Shown here: positions 37,313 through 48,152 of the stretch, in pieces
Position numbering within the stretch: the stretch's first letter is position 1
Layout: every line of letters begins with the position of its first letter
From: Nocardioides sp.
GTDB taxonomy: Bacteria > Actinomycetota > Actinomycetes > Propionibacteriales > Nocardioidaceae
Direction of reading: 5' to 3'
Length of the DNA stretch: 64,000 nucleotides
Assembly (NCBI GenBank): GCA_002729525.1
Contig: PBYI01000009.1
Coordinates: forward strand, 308,355-372,354
Notes under the pieces: generated by a model
The model's input: the letters and a program-made list of their open reading frames with translations, nothing else
Databases searched by the model: none
What the model was told of the DNA's origin: nothing
Translations under genes and position numbers: made by a program

Positions 37313-38385
37313 GCGCCCTCGAGCGCCGCCAGGCGGGCCTGCACATCGGCCTCCACGCAGGAGTCGAGCACCGGCTGGAGGTCGCCGTCGAGCACGTGGT
37401 CGAGGTTGTGCGCCTTGTAGCCGGTGCGGTGGTCGGAGATGCGGTTCTCGGGGAAGTTGTAGGTGCGGATCCGCTCGGAGCGGTCGACCGTGCGGACCTG
37501 GCTGCGGCGGGCCTCGCCCGCCTCGGCATCGGCGGCCTCCTGCGCGGCCGCGAGCAGGCGGGAGCGCAGGATCCGCATGGCCTGCTCGCGGTTCTGCAGC
37601 TGGCTCTTCTCGTTCTGGCAGCTCACCACGACGCCGGTCGGGAGGTGGGTGATCCGGACCGCGGAGTCGGTGGTGTTGACGCTCTGCCCACCGGGCCCGC
37701 TGGAGCGGAAGACGTCGATGCGCAGGTCGTTCTCGTCGACCTCGACGTCGACCTGCTCGGCCTCGGGCAGCACCAGGACGCCGGCGGCGCTGGTGTGCAC
37801 CCGGCCCTGCGACTCGGTGACCGGGACGCGCTGCACCCGGTGCACGCCGCCCTCGAACTTCAGCAGGCCGTACGGCGCGCCGCCCGGCTCGGTCGCGCCC
37901 TTGGCCTTCACCGCAACGGTGACGGACTTGTACCCCCCGAGGTCGGACTCGGCGGCGTCGAGCACCTCGACGCCCCAGCCACGCTGCTCGGCGTACCGGG
38001 AGTACATGCGGAGCAGGTCGCCGGCGAACAGTGCCGACTCCTCACCGCCCTCGCCGGACTTCACCTCGAGGATCGCGTCCTTGTCGTCGGCCGGGTCGCG
38101 GGGCACGAGCAGCCGGCGCAGCCGCTCCTCGGCCTTGACGCGCTGCGCGGCCAGGTCGTCGACCTCGTCGGCGAACGACGGGTCCTCGGCGGCGAGCTCG
38201 CGGGCGGCCTCGACGTCGGCGCCGAGCCCCTGCCAGGTGCGCCAGGTCTCGACGATCGCGGTCAGCTCGGCGTACCGGCGGTTGAGCCGCTTGGCCAGGC
38301 GCGCGTCGGCGTGCGTCTCGGGCTGGGCCAGGCGCCCCTCGAGCTCGGTGTGCTCGGCGAGCAGACCCTCGACGGCCTCGAACAT
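37309..38385 (-). CDS. prfA: Peptide chain release factor 1
   Basis: A 358-residue RF1. The catalytic GGQ is in [16 protein letters not shown] and the anticodon-like tripeptide is PVT ([10 protein letters not shown]), which reads UAA and [16 protein letters not shown] and [11 protein letters not shown] are also conserved. The ATG at 38383-38385 has AGGAG about 10 nt upstream. It lies 124 bp downstream of rpmE. Confidence 0.96.
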   Translation of the reverse strand: MFEAVEGLLAEHTELEGRLAQPETHADARLAKRLNRRYAELTAIVETWRTWQGLGADVEAARELAAEDPSFADEVDDLAAQRVKAEERLRRLLVPRDPADDKDAILEVKSGEGGEESALFAGDLLRMYSRYAEQRGWGVEVLDAAESDLGGYKSVTVAVKAKGATEPGGAPYGLLKFEGGVHRVQRVPVTESQGRVHTSAAGVLVLPEAEQVDVEVDENDLRIDVFRSSGPGGQSVNTTDSAVRITHLPTGVVVSCQNEKSQLQNREQAMRILRSRLLAAAQEAADAEAGEARRSQVRTVDRSERIRTYNFPENRISDHRTGYKAHNLDHVLDGDLQPVLDSCVEADVQARLAALEGA

Positions 38386-38463
38386 GACGCTGGCTCCTGG
38401 CTGCCCCCGACGGGGCGGTGGACGGCTCGGTGGACGACCCGGTGGACGGCTCCGGACGCACGA

Positions 38464-38497
38464 ACGCCGACCCCCGCGCAGTGGCGGGGGCCGGCGT
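38464..38497. terminator. Hairpin after rpmE
   Basis: ACGCCGACCCCCGC and GCGGGGGCCGGCGT form a 14-bp stem with one mismatch and a short loop just after the rpmE stop. Nearby at 38412-38455 is a short run of CGGTGGACG direct repeats. Confidence 0.65.
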
Positions 38498-38509
38498 CCG
38501 TGGAGGCAG

Positions 38510-38725
38510 CTACTTGGCGGCCTTCTTGGCGTAGCGGGCCTCGAAGCGGGCGACGCGGCCGCCGGTGTCGAGGATCTTCTGCTTGCCGGTGTAGAACGGG
38601 TGGCACTGCGAGCAGACGTCGGCGCGGATGACGCCGGAGCTCTCGGTGCTGCGGGTGGTGAACGTGGCGCCACAGGTGCAGGTGACCTGGGTGGCGACGT
38701 ACTCCGGGTGGATGTCCTTCTTCAT
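38510..38725 (-). CDS. rpmE: Ribosomal protein bL31 (zinc-binding form)
   Basis: A 71-residue bL31 with the four zinc cysteines C16, C18, C38 and C41, so it is the C+ form. [17 protein letters not shown] and [13 protein letters not shown] are conserved. An own promoter is likely: TACTCT lies in the upstream gap (minus strand, around 38810-38815). GAGAGGA is the ribosome-binding site. Confidence 0.95.
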   Translation of the reverse strand: MKKDIHPEYVATQVTCTCGATFTTRSTESSGVIRADVCSQCHPFYTGKQKILDTGGRVARFEARYAKKAAK

Positions 38726-38854
38726 GGTGTCCTCTCGTTTCCCTCGACGGGAGCGCCCCGGGTCGTCACCGCGGGATGCGGGACGTGAACCGGGACCGAC
38801 GTTGCAGAGTAGTCAACGGCACGGGTGCGCGACGAATTCCCGGGTGCGTCTGCC

Positions 38855-40791
38855 TCAGCGGCCGCGGTCGGGCCCGCCGCGCGGCCGCACCGGACCCAGC
38901 GCCCGCTCCTCCAGGCCGGTCGGCCCGGGCGGGCGCAGCCGCTCCTCGTCGGGCGCGACCTGCCAGCGCTGGCGACGCCGCTCCCGGCGTGACGGACGGC
39001 CCGGCCGCGCGGGTCGTACGTCGTCGGGCCGACCGCCCGGGACCGGTTTGCCCGAGGTCGTCGTCGCGGGCGCCGCCGTGACGGGCGCGGACCGGGACGG
39101 AGCCCGCCCGGCGGCCGACGCGATGACGACCGGCTCCGGTCCGGTCCGAGCGGTGGCGCCGTCGCGGTTGCGGGGACCGTCGTTCCCGGCGGGGACCTCG
39201 GCACCGTCCTCGACACCGTCCTCGACACCGTTCTCGGCGCCCCGGGCGCCCCGGTGCCGGCGTGCAGCCGCAGCCGCACGTAGACGGTGGTGCCCTCGCC
39301 CTCGGCGGACTCGATGACCACGTCCCCGGCGTGCTTGTCGATGATGGTCTGCACGATGCGCAGGCCCAGCCCGGTGCCGGCGATCTCGTTGGTCATCGCG
39401 TTGGAGGCCCGGAAGAACCGGGTGCCGAGCCGGTCGAGCTCGGCCCGCGGGATGCCGATGCCGTGGTCGCGGACCGCCAGCTGCACACGGTGCCCCACCT
39501 GGGTGAGCTCCACCTCGACCGCGCCGCCGTCGTGGCTGAACTTCACCGCGTTGGTCAGGATGTTGAGGAACGCCCGGTAGAGCATGGCCCGGTCGCACAC
39601 GACCTCGAGCGCGTCGTCGGGCGCGGTCAGCTCGACGGTGATGCCGCGACGCGCGGCTGTCATGCGGACGTCGGTCACCGCGTCGGAGACCAGCACGCCC
39701 GCGTCGGCCGGTTCCAGCTCGGTGACCCGGTGCTCGGCCTTCGACAGAGCCAGCAGGTCGTCGATGAGGGCTCGCAGCCGGGTGACGTTGCGCCGGGTGG
39801 CCTCGAGCATCCGCTCGTGGCGCGGGTCGAGCTTGCCCTCGAACTCCTCCGAGACCATCTCGAGGTAGCCGGCGATCGTCGTCAGCGGCGTGCGCAGCTC
39901 GTGGGACACGTTGGAGACGAAGTCGTCCTTGGCGCTGTCGAGGACGTGCAGCTCGTCCTGGATGCGGCCTTCGACGGCACGGGCGCGGTTCTGGGCGTCG
40001 GCCAGGTCGTTGAGCGCCCGGGCGACCGCCCGGACCTCCTTCGGACCCCGGTTGGGGTCGGCGCGGCCCTCGGGGTCGTGCTTGAGCATCCGCTGCACGA
40101 CCTTCTCCAGCTCCAGCAGCGGTTCGGAGACCTGGGCGAGCATCCGGGTCTGGGCGCGTCCGATGACGTACCAGCCGAGGCCCAGCAGGAGCAGCGCGAT
40201 GCCGATGGACAGCCGGAACACCAGCACCGCGTCGTCGGCGGCGTCGTCGCGCAGCGCCTGCACCTGCTCCTCGGTGCGGGTGCGGGCGTCGGTGAAGGAC
40301 GAGTAGAGGTCCTGGCCGGTCATGAAGCGCTGCGCGTCGTAGGTGCCGTCGCCGCCGGGTTGCTGCATCCGCGGCACGGCGTACTGCGCCAGCCAGGTGT
40401 CGGCGGCCCGCCGCTCGACGACGACCGACGTCTCCAGGGTGGCGTCGTCGGAGGCGAGCTCGACCAGCCGGTCGGCGCTCTCGGTGTACGACGCGCGAGC
40501 GGTGCGGAAGTCGGCCTTCCAGCGCGGGTCGCCGCTGCGCGACCAGGCGTTGACGGCCTGCTGGAGGTCGCTGACGTCGTCGGAGAACGTCGCGTGCGCC
40601 GCGCCCATGGTGTCGATGTCGCCGCTCAGCGACTGGACCGCCTGGGTGGCGACCAGCGCGCCGCCCACGCAGGCGGCGGCGAGCAGCAGGAGGAAGAGGT
40701 AGACCTGCCGGGTGGCGGGCGCGACCAGCGCGGTCACCGGCCTCCCGGCACCGGCACGGGCGCTCGACCCGTTAGCCATACCCACCCCCAT
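38855..40791 (-). CDS. Membrane sensor histidine kinase, with an apparent frameshift in its C-terminal tail
   Basis: A protein of about 645 residues. An N-terminal helix, an extracytoplasmic helical sensor (~residues 45-190), a second helix, a HAMP-like linker, HisKA with SHELRTPLTTIAGYLE, and an ATPase domain with NILTNAVKFSHDGG, DHGIGIP and GTGLGLRI are all visible. After RLRLHAGTG the kinase frame loses coding character. Codon bias continues in another frame (GARGAENGVEDG to RPRGGPDRGR, stop at 38855). One missing G in the run at 39249-39252 explains this. The tail is disordered. The paired receiver gene lies upstream. The start is ATG 40791 or 40779. Confidence 0.82.
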
Positions 40792-40906
40792 GGTCTCGCG
40801 ACCCGGCGACTTCTCCCCATGCGCCCGGACGCAGGCAGCACTCTACCCGGGTCGGGCCCCCGTGGGGCGGAACTGCGCAGGCCAGCGGCCCGGAGGCCGT
40901 ACGGCG

Positions 40907-41281
40907 TCAGGCGCGGCCGCGCTCCAGCAGCGCCTCGACCCGCGAGCCGAGCTCGCGCGGGCTGAACGGCTTGGTGATGTAGTCGTCGGCACCGGAGTCG
41001 AAGCCGTGCTCGACGTCGGACTCCTGCGCCCGGGCGGTGAGCAGGATGACCGGCAGGTCGTTGAGCGTGTGGTCGGCCCGGATCATCCGGATGGCGTCGA
41101 GACCGGACACGAGCGGCATCATCACGTCCAAGACGCACAGGTCGGGACGTTTGGCCTGGCAGGCCTCGAAGGCCGCCTGGCCGTCGCCGACGGCCTCGAC
41201 CTCGTGGCCCATCGCCGTCAGCTTGAACTCCACCAGCTCACGGATGTCGACGTCGTCGTCCGCGACCACGATCCTCGCCAT
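40907..41281 (-). CDS. Single-domain response regulator
   Basis: A 124-residue receiver domain without output domain. Acidic pocket D8-D9, phosphoacceptor Asp52 in CVLDVMMP, Thr in LLTARAQ and Lys in ITKPFSPREL are all present. It is likely phosphorylated by the kinase encoded 116 bp downstream and acts by protein contacts. It begins 3 bp after the rho stop, so it is probably expressed with rho. Confidence 0.9.
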   Translation of the reverse strand: MARIVVADDDVDIRELVEFKLTAMGHEVEAVGDGQAAFEACQAKRPDLCVLDVMMPLVSGLDAIRMIRADHTLNDLPVILLTARAQESDVEHGFDSGADDYITKPFSPRELGSRVEALLERGRA

Positions 41282-41284
41282 GGG

Positions 41285-43225
41285 TCAGCCCTCCCCGCCC
41301 AGTCCTGCGCCTCGTTGCAGCTGCATCAGCAGCTCGATGTTGGTGCTGGTGGTCCGCAGCCGGTCGATCAGCGCGGACAGCCCGGCGGACGGACCCGCCT
41401 CGGCCACCGCGGACCGCAGGGTGCGGAGCAGCGCCACCTCCTCCTCGCCCATGAGGAGGTCCTCGCGCCGCGTGCCCGAGGCGGCGACGTCCACGGCCGG
41501 GAAGAGCCCGGCCTCGGCGAGCTCGCTGCGCAGGCGCAGCTCGAGGTTCCCCGTGCCGGAGAACTCCTCGAGGATGACCTCGTCGGTCTCGGAGCTGTCG
41601 ACCAGCGCGGTCGCCAGGATCGTGAGCGAGCCACCGTCCTCGACGTTGCGGGCAGCGCCGAAGAACTTCTTCGGCGGGTACAGCGCAGCGGCGTCGACGC
41701 CGCCGGCGAGGCTGCGGCCCGACGGCTGGGTGGACAGGTTGTAGGCACGTCCCAGGCGGGTGAGGCCGTCGAGCAGGACGACGACGTCGTGACCCAGCTC
41801 CACGAGGCGCTTGGCCCGCTCGATCGCCAGCTCCGCGACGATCGTGTGATCGCTCGCCGGGCGGTCGAATGTCGAGGCGATCACCTCGCCCTTGACCGTG
41901 CGCTGGTAGTCGGTGACCTCCTCGGGCCGCTCGTCGACCAGGACCACCATCAGGTGGCACTCGGGGTGGTTGGTCGTGATCGCGTTGGCGATGGACTGGA
42001 GCACCACCGTCTTGCCCGCCTTCGCGGGCGACACGATGACGCCGCGCTGTCCCTTGCCGACGGGGGCTGCGAGGTCGACGACCCGACCGACGAGGTTGTC
42101 CTTGCCGGTCTCCATCCGCAGCCGCTCGGCGGGGTACAGCGGCGTGAGGTCGTTGAAGTCGACCCGCTCCCGGGAGACGTCGGGCTCCTGCCCGTTGACC
42201 CGGTCGATGCGGACCATCGGGTTGTACTTCTCGCGCCGCTCGCCGTCGCGGGGCTGGCGCACCTGCCCGACCACGGCGTCGCCGCGGCGCAGACCGAACT
42301 TGCGCACCATCGACAGCGACACGTAGACGTCGTCGGGACCCGGCAGGTAGCCGGTGGTGCGGACGAAGGCGTAGTTGTCGAGCACGTCGAGGATGCCCGC
42401 GGCCGGGACGAGCACGTCGTCCTCGAGCACGGTCGTGTCGGGCTCGTTGCGCGAGCCGGCCCGGTTGCGGTCGCGCCCGCGGCGGCGACGGTTGCGCCCG
42501 CGACCGCCCTCGTCGTCCTCGTCGTCCTGAGACTGGTTGCCCTGACCGCCGCCCTGGTTGCCCTGGCCGCCCTGGTTGCCCTGCTTGCCCTGCTGGCCGC
42601 CCTGCTGCTTGCCCTGGTTGCCCTGGTTGCCCTGGCCGCCGCCCTTGCCCTGCTTCTCGGGCTGCTTCTCGGGCTGCTTCTCGGGCTGCTTCTCGGGCTG
42701 CTTGTCCTGCTGCCGGTCCTGCTGCTTGTCGCCACCACCCTTGGCAGACGCAGAGCCGCTGTCCCGCGACACGTCCCCCTGCTTCTCGGGCTGCTTCTCG
42801 GACGGCCTGCCCGACTGGCGGGTCCGCTCGCGGGCAGCGGGCTGCTCCTGCGGCGCGCCCTGGTCGGCCTGCGCGGGCACCTCGGTGGGCGCCTCGGTGG
42901 ACGTCTCGGGAGCGGCCTCCCGTCGGGTACGCCGACGGGCGGGCGCCGAGTCGGCCGAACCGCCCGCAGCCGCGGCGCCGCCCGAGCCGCTGCCCGAGCC
43001 GCTGCCCGGGCCGCTGCCCGGGCCGGAGCCCGAGCCGGAGCCCGAGCCACCGGGCGCGGAGCCGGCCTGGGCCGCCTTGATGGCGTCGACCAGCTCGGCC
43101 TTCTTCATCGAGTCGGCACCGCCGATGCCCATCCCGCCGGCCATCGCCTTGAGGTCGGCGATGCGCATCGCGTTGAGCCCGCCGCCACGCTTCTTGGGGG
43201 CGGGGGCGTCGGTCGTCTCGGTCAC
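41285..43225 (-). CDS. rho: Transcription termination factor Rho with long N-terminal insertion
   Basis: A 646-residue Rho. The first ~45 residues form the Rho N-terminal helical domain (LNAMRIADLKAMAGGMGI, KKAELVDAIKAAQ). About 210 residues of low complexity follow, including GSGSGSG, repeated EKQP units, and NQGNQGKQQGG. Next come an Arg-rich patch and the RNA-binding cold-shock fold (GILDVLDNYAFVRT, GYLPGPDDVYVS). The ATPase core has GKGQRGVIVSPAKAGKT, DERPEEVTD and GLTRLGRAYN. The GTG at 43223-43225 has AAGGA ~8 nt upstream. Long insertions are typical of actinobacterial Rho and may aid RNA binding or condensation. Confidence 0.94.
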   Translation of the reverse strand: MTETTDAPAPKKRGGGLNAMRIADLKAMAGGMGIGGADSMKKAELVDAIKAAQAGSAPGGSGSGSGSGPGSGPGSGSGSGSGGAAAAGGSADSAPARRRTRREAAPETSTEAPTEVPAQADQGAPQEQPAARERTRQSGRPSEKQPEKQGDVSRDSGSASAKGGGDKQQDRQQDKQPEKQPEKQPEKQPEKQGKGGGQGNQGNQGKQQGGQQGKQGNQGGQGNQGGGQGNQSQDDEDDEGGRGRNRRRRGRDRNRAGSRNEPDTTVLEDDVLVPAAGILDVLDNYAFVRTTGYLPGPDDVYVSLSMVRKFGLRRGDAVVGQVRQPRDGERREKYNPMVRIDRVNGQEPDVSRERVDFNDLTPLYPAERLRMETGKDNLVGRVVDLAAPVGKGQRGVIVSPAKAGKTVVLQSIANAITTNHPECHLMVVLVDERPEEVTDYQRTVKGEVIASTFDRPASDHTIVAELAIERAKRLVELGHDVVVLLDGLTRLGRAYNLSTQPSGRSLAGGVDAAALYPPKKFFGAARNVEDGGSLTILATALVDSSETDEVILEEFSGTGNLELRLRSELAEAGLFPAVDVAASGTRREDLLMGEEEVALLRTLRSAVAEAGPSAGLSALIDRLRTTSTNIELLMQLQRGAGLGGEG

Positions 43226-43403
43226 GTGAGGTCCTTCCCACGGATCGCGTGCCGAAGCCGCCTCGAGCGGGTCCGGCGTCATGGTCGCTGGGGCCTCGCG
43301 TCCGGGCGGTGAGCACCCGGTGTGGACGAGGCCAGGCGCCCGTGGACGGACGCCACGCCGGTGCGATCGGCGCGCCCGCACAGTACCACCGCAGGTGGCC
43401 TGG

Positions 43404-44315
43404 TCAGGGCAGGACCGTCAGCACGCCCCGGGCGTCGACGGGGAGGGTCAGCGCCGCCCAGCCCGCGGGCGCCCGGCCGAGCACGTCCGCGACCGCTGCG
43501 TCGTCGGCGTCGACCAGCAGCGCCAGCACCGTCGGCCCGGCCCCGGAGACCACGGCGGCCACGCCGTCGGCGCGCAGCTCCTCGACAAGGTCGATGGTCG
43601 CGGGCATCGCGGGACGGCGGTACTGCTGGTGCAGCAGGTCACGGGTGCCGCGCAGGAGCTGGTCCGGCTCCTGGCTGAGCGCAGCGACCAGCAGCGCGGC
43701 CGCACCGGCGTTGGCCGCGGCGTCGGTGTGCGGGACCTCGGCGGGCAGCAGTCCGCGGGCGCGCTCGGTCTCCACGCCGTCGGGCGGCACCAGCACCACG
43801 GGCGTCACCCGCGGGTCGACCGCGAGGCGTACGGCGTACCACCCGGCGTCGTCGCGACCGGCGACGACCAGGCCGCCGAGCGCGGCCGGGGCGACGTTGT
43901 CGGGGTGGCCCTCGATGTCGGCGGCGAGCCGGAGCAGCGCCTGGTCGTCCATCCGCTCCTCGCCGTCGACGACGAGGCCGCGGCCGAGGGCGAGGCCGCC
44001 GACGATGGCGGCGGACGACGACCCCAGTCCGCGAGCGTGCGGCACGACGTTGTGGCACACCAGTCGCAGACCGGGTGCCTGCTCCCCCAGCGCCTCGAGC
44101 GCCGCGCGCACGGAGCGGACGACGAGGTGGGTCTCGTCGAGCGGGACCGATCCCTCGCCCTCGCCCCGCACGACGACCTCGAGGCCCTCGGGCAGCACCT
44201 CGCCGTCGAGCCGGTCGCGCATGTCGAGCGCGAGCCCGAGCGCGTCGAAGCCCGGCCCGAGGTTGGCCGACGTCGCGGGCACGCTGACCCGGACGACGCC
44301 CTCGCGGAGCGCCAC
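43404..44315 (-). CDS. thrB: Homoserine kinase
   Basis: A 303-residue GHMP kinase that phosphorylates homoserine for threonine synthesis. RVSVPATSANLGPGFDALGLAL, the ATP loop NVVPHARGLGSSSAAIVGG and AAVVSGAGPTVLALL are GHMP motifs. The GTG start lies 2 bp after the thrC stop. It is the last gene of the argS-lysA-hom-thrC-thrB operon. Confidence 0.95.
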   Translation of the reverse strand: MALREGVVRVSVPATSANLGPGFDALGLALDMRDRLDGEVLPEGLEVVVRGEGEGSVPLDETHLVVRSVRAALEALGEQAPGLRLVCHNVVPHARGLGSSSAAIVGGLALGRGLVVDGEERMDDQALLRLAADIEGHPDNVAPAALGGLVVAGRDDAGWYAVRLAVDPRVTPVVLVPPDGVETERARGLLPAEVPHTDAAANAGAAALLVAALSQEPDQLLRGTRDLLHQQYRRPAMPATIDLVEELRADGVAAVVSGAGPTVLALLVDADDAAVADVLGRAPAGWAALTLPVDARGVLTVLP

Positions 44316-44317
44316 GG

Positions 44318-45433
44318 TCAGCCGGCCAGCCCCGCGGCGGCCGCCGCGGCGTCGACGTCGGCGTCCACGACGGTGTCGACGAGGGAGCCCATGCCCTCCA
44401 GCGCGGTCGCGGTGTCCTTGAGCCCGTGGCCGGTGACGGTGAGCACCGTGCTCAGGCCGGCGTACGACTCACCCTGCTCGAGGTCCTGGAGCAGGCCGGC
44501 GACGGACGCGGCCGACGCCGGCTCGACGAAGACGCCCTCGGAGGAGGCGAGCAGCCGCTGCGCGGCGAGGATCTGCTCGTCGGTGACCGAGCGGAACCGG
44601 CCCCCGGACTCCTCCGCCGCGGCCTCGGCGAGACCCCACGAGGCGGGGTTGCCGATGCGGATGGCGGTCGCCTTGGTCTCCGGATCCGGAAACGGCCGGC
44701 CCTCGACCAGGGGGGCGGCACCGGCGGCCTGGAAGCCGCGCATCACCGGCGTACGGCTCGCGACGCCGAGGTCGCGGTACTGCACGTAGCCCAGCCAGTA
44801 CGCCGAGATGTTGCCGGCGTTGCCGACCGGCAGCACGTGCACGTCGGGGGCGTCGCCGAGGAAGTCGACGATCTCGAACGCCGCGGTCTTCTGGCCCTGG
44901 AGCCGGACCGGGTTGACGCTGTTGACCAGTGCGACCGGATAGTCCTTGGCCAGCCCGCGGGCCATGTCGAGGCAGTCGTCGAAGTTGCCGCGCACCATGA
45001 TCACCTGCGCGCCGTGCACCAACGCCTGCGCGAGCTTGCCGGCGGCGATCTTGCCCTCGGGCACCAGCACGAGCGGTTTGAGCCCGGCCTTCGCGGCGTA
45101 CGCGGCCATCGAGGCGGAGGTGTTGCCGGTGGAGGCGCACACGACGGCCTGGGCGCCCTCGGCCTTGGCGACCGAGATCGCCGCGGTCATGCCGCGGTCC
45201 TTGAAGGAGCCGGTCGGGTTGTCCCCCTCGACCTTGAGCCACACCTCGCCGCCGGTCAGGCCGGAGAGCCACTCGGAGTGCACCAGCGGAGTGCCACCCT
45301 CGCGCAGCGTCACCGCCGGGGTGCCGGCCGGGATGTCGAGGAGGTCGCGGTACTCCTCGATCACCCCGCGCCACTGGTGGGTGCGGCGGGTCTCCCCCGC
45401 AGCGCCCGTGGTCGTGGTCTCGGTCGACACCAT
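44318..45433 (-). CDS. thrC: Threonine synthase
   Basis: A 371-residue PLP enzyme converting O-phosphohomoserine to threonine. The PLP lysine is in [26 protein letters not shown] and [14 protein letters not shown] bind phosphate and substrate. The ATG at 45431-45433 overlaps the hom stop by one base (TGATG), with GGAG upstream; flanking GTG codons are alternatives. Confidence 0.95.
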   Translation of the reverse strand: MVSTETTTTGAAGETRRTHQWRGVIEEYRDLLDIPAGTPAVTLREGGTPLVHSEWLSGLTGGEVWLKVEGDNPTGSFKDRGMTAAISVAKAEGAQAVVCASTGNTSASMAAYAAKAGLKPLVLVPEGKIAAGKLAQALVHGAQVIMVRGNFDDCLDMARGLAKDYPVALVNSVNPVRLQGQKTAAFEIVDFLGDAPDVHVLPVGNAGNISAYWLGYVQYRDLGVASRTPVMRGFQAAGAAPLVEGRPFPDPETKATAIRIGNPASWGLAEAAAEESGGRFRSVTDEQILAAQRLLASSEGVFVEPASAASVAGLLQDLEQGESYAGLSTVLTVTGHGLKDTATALEGMGSLVDTVVDADVDAAAAAAGLAG

Positions 45434-46752
45434 CACTCCTCGCCTCCCTCGACGCGCATCACCGACGTCACCTCACGCACGATGTCGAGGTCTGCGAGCT
45501 GGGAGACGGTCGCGCTGAGCTGCGCGTCGGTCGCCCAGTGCGAGACCACGACGAGCTGGGCGTCGTCGTCGCGTCCCTCCTGCTTCACGGTCTGGATCGA
45601 GACACCGTGCTCGGCGAAGACCTGCGCGACCGTGGCGAGCACGCCGGCGCGGTCGTCGACGTCGAGCGCGACGTGGTAGCGGGTGCGGGCCTCGCCCATG
45701 GGCAGCACCGCCCGCTCGGCGTACGACGACTCGCCGGCGCCGCGGGCGCCCAGCACCTGGTGGCGAGCGACGGTGACGAGGTCGCCCAGCACGGCCGACG
45801 CAGTCGGTGCGCCGCCGGCGCCGGGTCCGTAGAACATGAGCTGTCCGGCGGCCTCGGACTCCACGAACACCGCGTTGTAGGCCTCGCGCACCCCGGCGAG
45901 CGGGTGGGTGCGCGGGATCATCGCGGGGTGCACCCGCACGGAGACGGCCTCGCCGCCGGGCTCGCCCTCGACGCCGTCGCGCAGCTCGCAGATGGCGAGC
46001 AGCTTCACCACGCAGCCCATCTCCTCGGCGGAGCGGACGTCGGCGGCGGTCACGTCGGTGATGCCCTCGCGGTGCACGTCGTTGGCGGTGACGCGGGAGT
46101 GGAAGGCCAGCGAGGCGACGATCGCGGCCTTGGCGGCGGCGTCGAAGCCCTCGACGTCGGCGGTCGGGTCGGCCTCGGCGTACCCGAGGTCCTGGGCCTC
46201 CGCGAGCGCGTCGGCGAAGCCGGCGCCCGAGGAGTCCATCTTGTCGAGGATGTAGTTGGTGGTGCCGTTCATGATGCCCAGGACGCGGGTCACGCGGTCG
46301 CCGGCCAGCGACTCGCGCAGCGGCCGGACGATCGGGATCGCGCCGGCGACGGCGGCCTCGTAGTAGAGGTCGACGCCGGCCTTCTCGGCAGCCTCGTAGA
46401 GCGTCGGGCCGTCCTCGGCGAGCAGCGCCTTGTTGGCGGTCACGACGCTGGCGCCGTGCTCGATGGCCGACAGGATCAGCCCGCGCGCGGGCTCGAGGCC
46501 GCCGATCACCTCGACGACCAGGTCGACGTCGTCACGCGCGACCAGGCCGGCGGCGTCGGTGGTGAGCAGACCTTCGGGGACCTCGACGTCGCGCGGCGCG
46601 TCGAGGCGGCGTACGGCGACGCCCGCGAGCTCCAGCGGTCGTCCGACCCGGGCGGCGAGATCGCCGGACTGCGTCGTCAGCAGCCGCACCACCTCCGAGC
46701 CGACCACGCCGCAGCCCAGCACCGCCACCTTCAGCGGCTGTCCCTCACCCAT
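45433..46752 (-). CDS. hom: Homoserine dehydrogenase
   Basis: A 439-residue enzyme reducing aspartate semialdehyde to homoserine. The NAD(P) loop [38 protein letters not shown] and [19 protein letters not shown] are characteristic. The C-terminal ACT domain ([21 protein letters not shown]) provides feedback control by threonine. The ATG at 46752 overlaps the lysA stop. Confidence 0.95.
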   Translation of the reverse strand: MGEGQPLKVAVLGCGVVGSEVVRLLTTQSGDLAARVGRPLELAGVAVRRLDAPRDVEVPEGLLTTDAAGLVARDDVDLVVEVIGGLEPARGLILSAIEHGASVVTANKALLAEDGPTLYEAAEKAGVDLYYEAAVAGAIPIVRPLRESLAGDRVTRVLGIMNGTTNYILDKMDSSGAGFADALAEAQDLGYAEADPTADVEGFDAAAKAAIVASLAFHSRVTANDVHREGITDVTAADVRSAEEMGCVVKLLAICELRDGVEGEPGGEAVSVRVHPAMIPRTHPLAGVREAYNAVFVESEAAGQLMFYGPGAGGAPTASAVLGDLVTVARHQVLGARGAGESSYAERAVLPMGEARTRYHVALDVDDRAGVLATVAQVFAEHGVSIQTVKQEGRDDDAQLVVVSHWATDAQLSATVSQLADLDIVREVTSVMRVEGGEE

Positions 46753-48152
46753 CACGCACCCACGTCCGTCGCCAACAGGTCGTCCTCGGTCTCACGCCGC
46801 ACGATGACACGCGCCTCGCCGTCGCGCACCGCGATCACCGGCGGTCTCAAGGCGTGGTTGTAGTTGGAGGCCATCGAGCGGCAGTAGGCGCCCGTGCCGG
46901 GCACCGCGAGCAGGTCGCCGGGGGCGACGTCTCCGGGCAGGAACTCGTCGCGCACGACGATGTCCCCCGCCTCGCAGTGCTTGCCCACCACGCGCACCAG
47001 CACCGGCGGCGCCTCGGAGGTGCGCGCGGCCAGCGTGCAGGAGTAGTCGGCGTCGTACAGCGCGGTGCGGATGTTGTCGCTCATCCCGCCGTCGACGCTG
47101 ACGTAGGTGCGCACGGCACCGCCGTCGAGCGTCACCGGCTTGACGGTGCCGACGGTGTAGACGGTGCACACGGCCGGTCCGACGATCGCGCGGCCCGGCT
47201 CGATCGACAGCCGCGGCTGCGCGATGCCGAGCGCGCGGCACTCGTGCTCGACGATCTTCGTCATCTCCGTCGCCAGCTGCGCGGGGTCGGAGGGGTCGTC
47301 CTGGGTCGTGTAGGCGATGCCGTAGCCGCCCCCGAGGTCCATCTCGGGCAACTCGACGCCGAGCTCCTCGCTCACCCGCGCGTGCAGCGCGAGCACCCGT
47401 CGGGCGGCGACCTCGAACCCGGAGGTCACGAAGATCTGGCTGCCGATGTGGGAGTGCAGGCCGGCGAGCTCGAGGCCGGGGGCGGCGAGCACGGCCTGGA
47501 CCGCGCGGAACGCGTCGCCGTGATTGATCGAGAAGCCGAACTTCTGGTCCTCGTTGGCCGTCGAGATGTACTCGTGGGTGTGCGCCTCGACGCCCGCGGT
47601 GACCCGGACCATGACGGTCTGGGTGCGGCCGAGGTCGGCGGTGATGCGGGTCAGCCGCTCGATCTCGTCGAAGGAGTCGACCACGATCCGCCCGACGCCG
47701 GCGTCGACGGCGCGGCGCAGCTCGGGGTGGGTCTTGTTGTTGCCGTGGTAGCCGATGCGCGCGGGGTCGAAGCCGGCGCGCAGCGCGACGGTGAGCTCGC
47801 CGGCCGAGCAGACGTCGAGGTTGAGGCCCTCCTGCGCCACCCAGCGGGCCACCTCGGTGCACAGGAACGCCTTGCCGGCGTAGAACACGTCGTACGCCGC
47901 GAACGCCTCGCGGAAGGCGCGGGCCCGGGCCCGGAAGTCGGCCTCGTCGAGGACGTACGCCGGCGTGTTGTGCTCGGCGACCACGTCGGCCACCGCCATC
48001 CCGCCGACGACGAGGTCGCCGTCGACCTTGTGCGCGGTGCCGGACCACAGCGAGGGGACGAGCGCGTTGGGGTCGGCCGGCTCGCGCAGCCACGACGGGC
48101 CGCGCAGCCCGCCGGGGGCGTGCGCCCACCCGGCCTCGTGCGTGGTGCTCAC
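46752..48152 (-). CDS. lysA: Diaminopimelate decarboxylase
   Basis: A 466-residue PLP enzyme for the last step of lysine synthesis. The PLP lysine is in [39 protein letters not shown] and KHCEAGDIV are conserved. The GTG start at 48150-48152 overlaps the argS stop (GTGA). Confidence 0.94.
   Translation of the reverse strand: MSTTHEAGWAHAPGGLRGPSWLREPADPNALVPSLWSGTAHKVDGDLVVGGMAVADVVAEHNTPAYVLDEADFRARARAFREAFAAYDVFYAGKAFLCTEVARWVAQEGLNLDVCSAGELTVALRAGFDPARIGYHGNNKTHPELRRAVDAGVGRIVVDSFDEIERLTRITADLGRTQTVMVRVTAGVEAHTHEYISTANEDQKFGFSINHGDAFRAVQAVLAAPGLELAGLHSHIGSQIFVTSGFEVAARRVLALHARVSEELGVELPEMDLGGGYGIAYTTQDDPSDPAQLATEMTKIVEHECRALGIAQPRLSIEPGRAIVGPAVCTVYTVGTVKPVTLDGGAVRTYVSVDGGMSDNIRTALYDADYSCTLAARTSEAPPVLVRVVGKHCEAGDIVVRDEFLPGDVAPGDLLAVPGTGAYCRSMASNYNHALRPPVIAVRDGEARVIVRRETEDDLLATDVGA

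Noticed and set aside
38722..39250. Kinase C-terminus continuing in the kinase frame to overlap rpmE
   Set aside because: Codon use in that frame after 39250 is poor, whereas the alternative frame ending at 38855 keeps strong GC3 bias.
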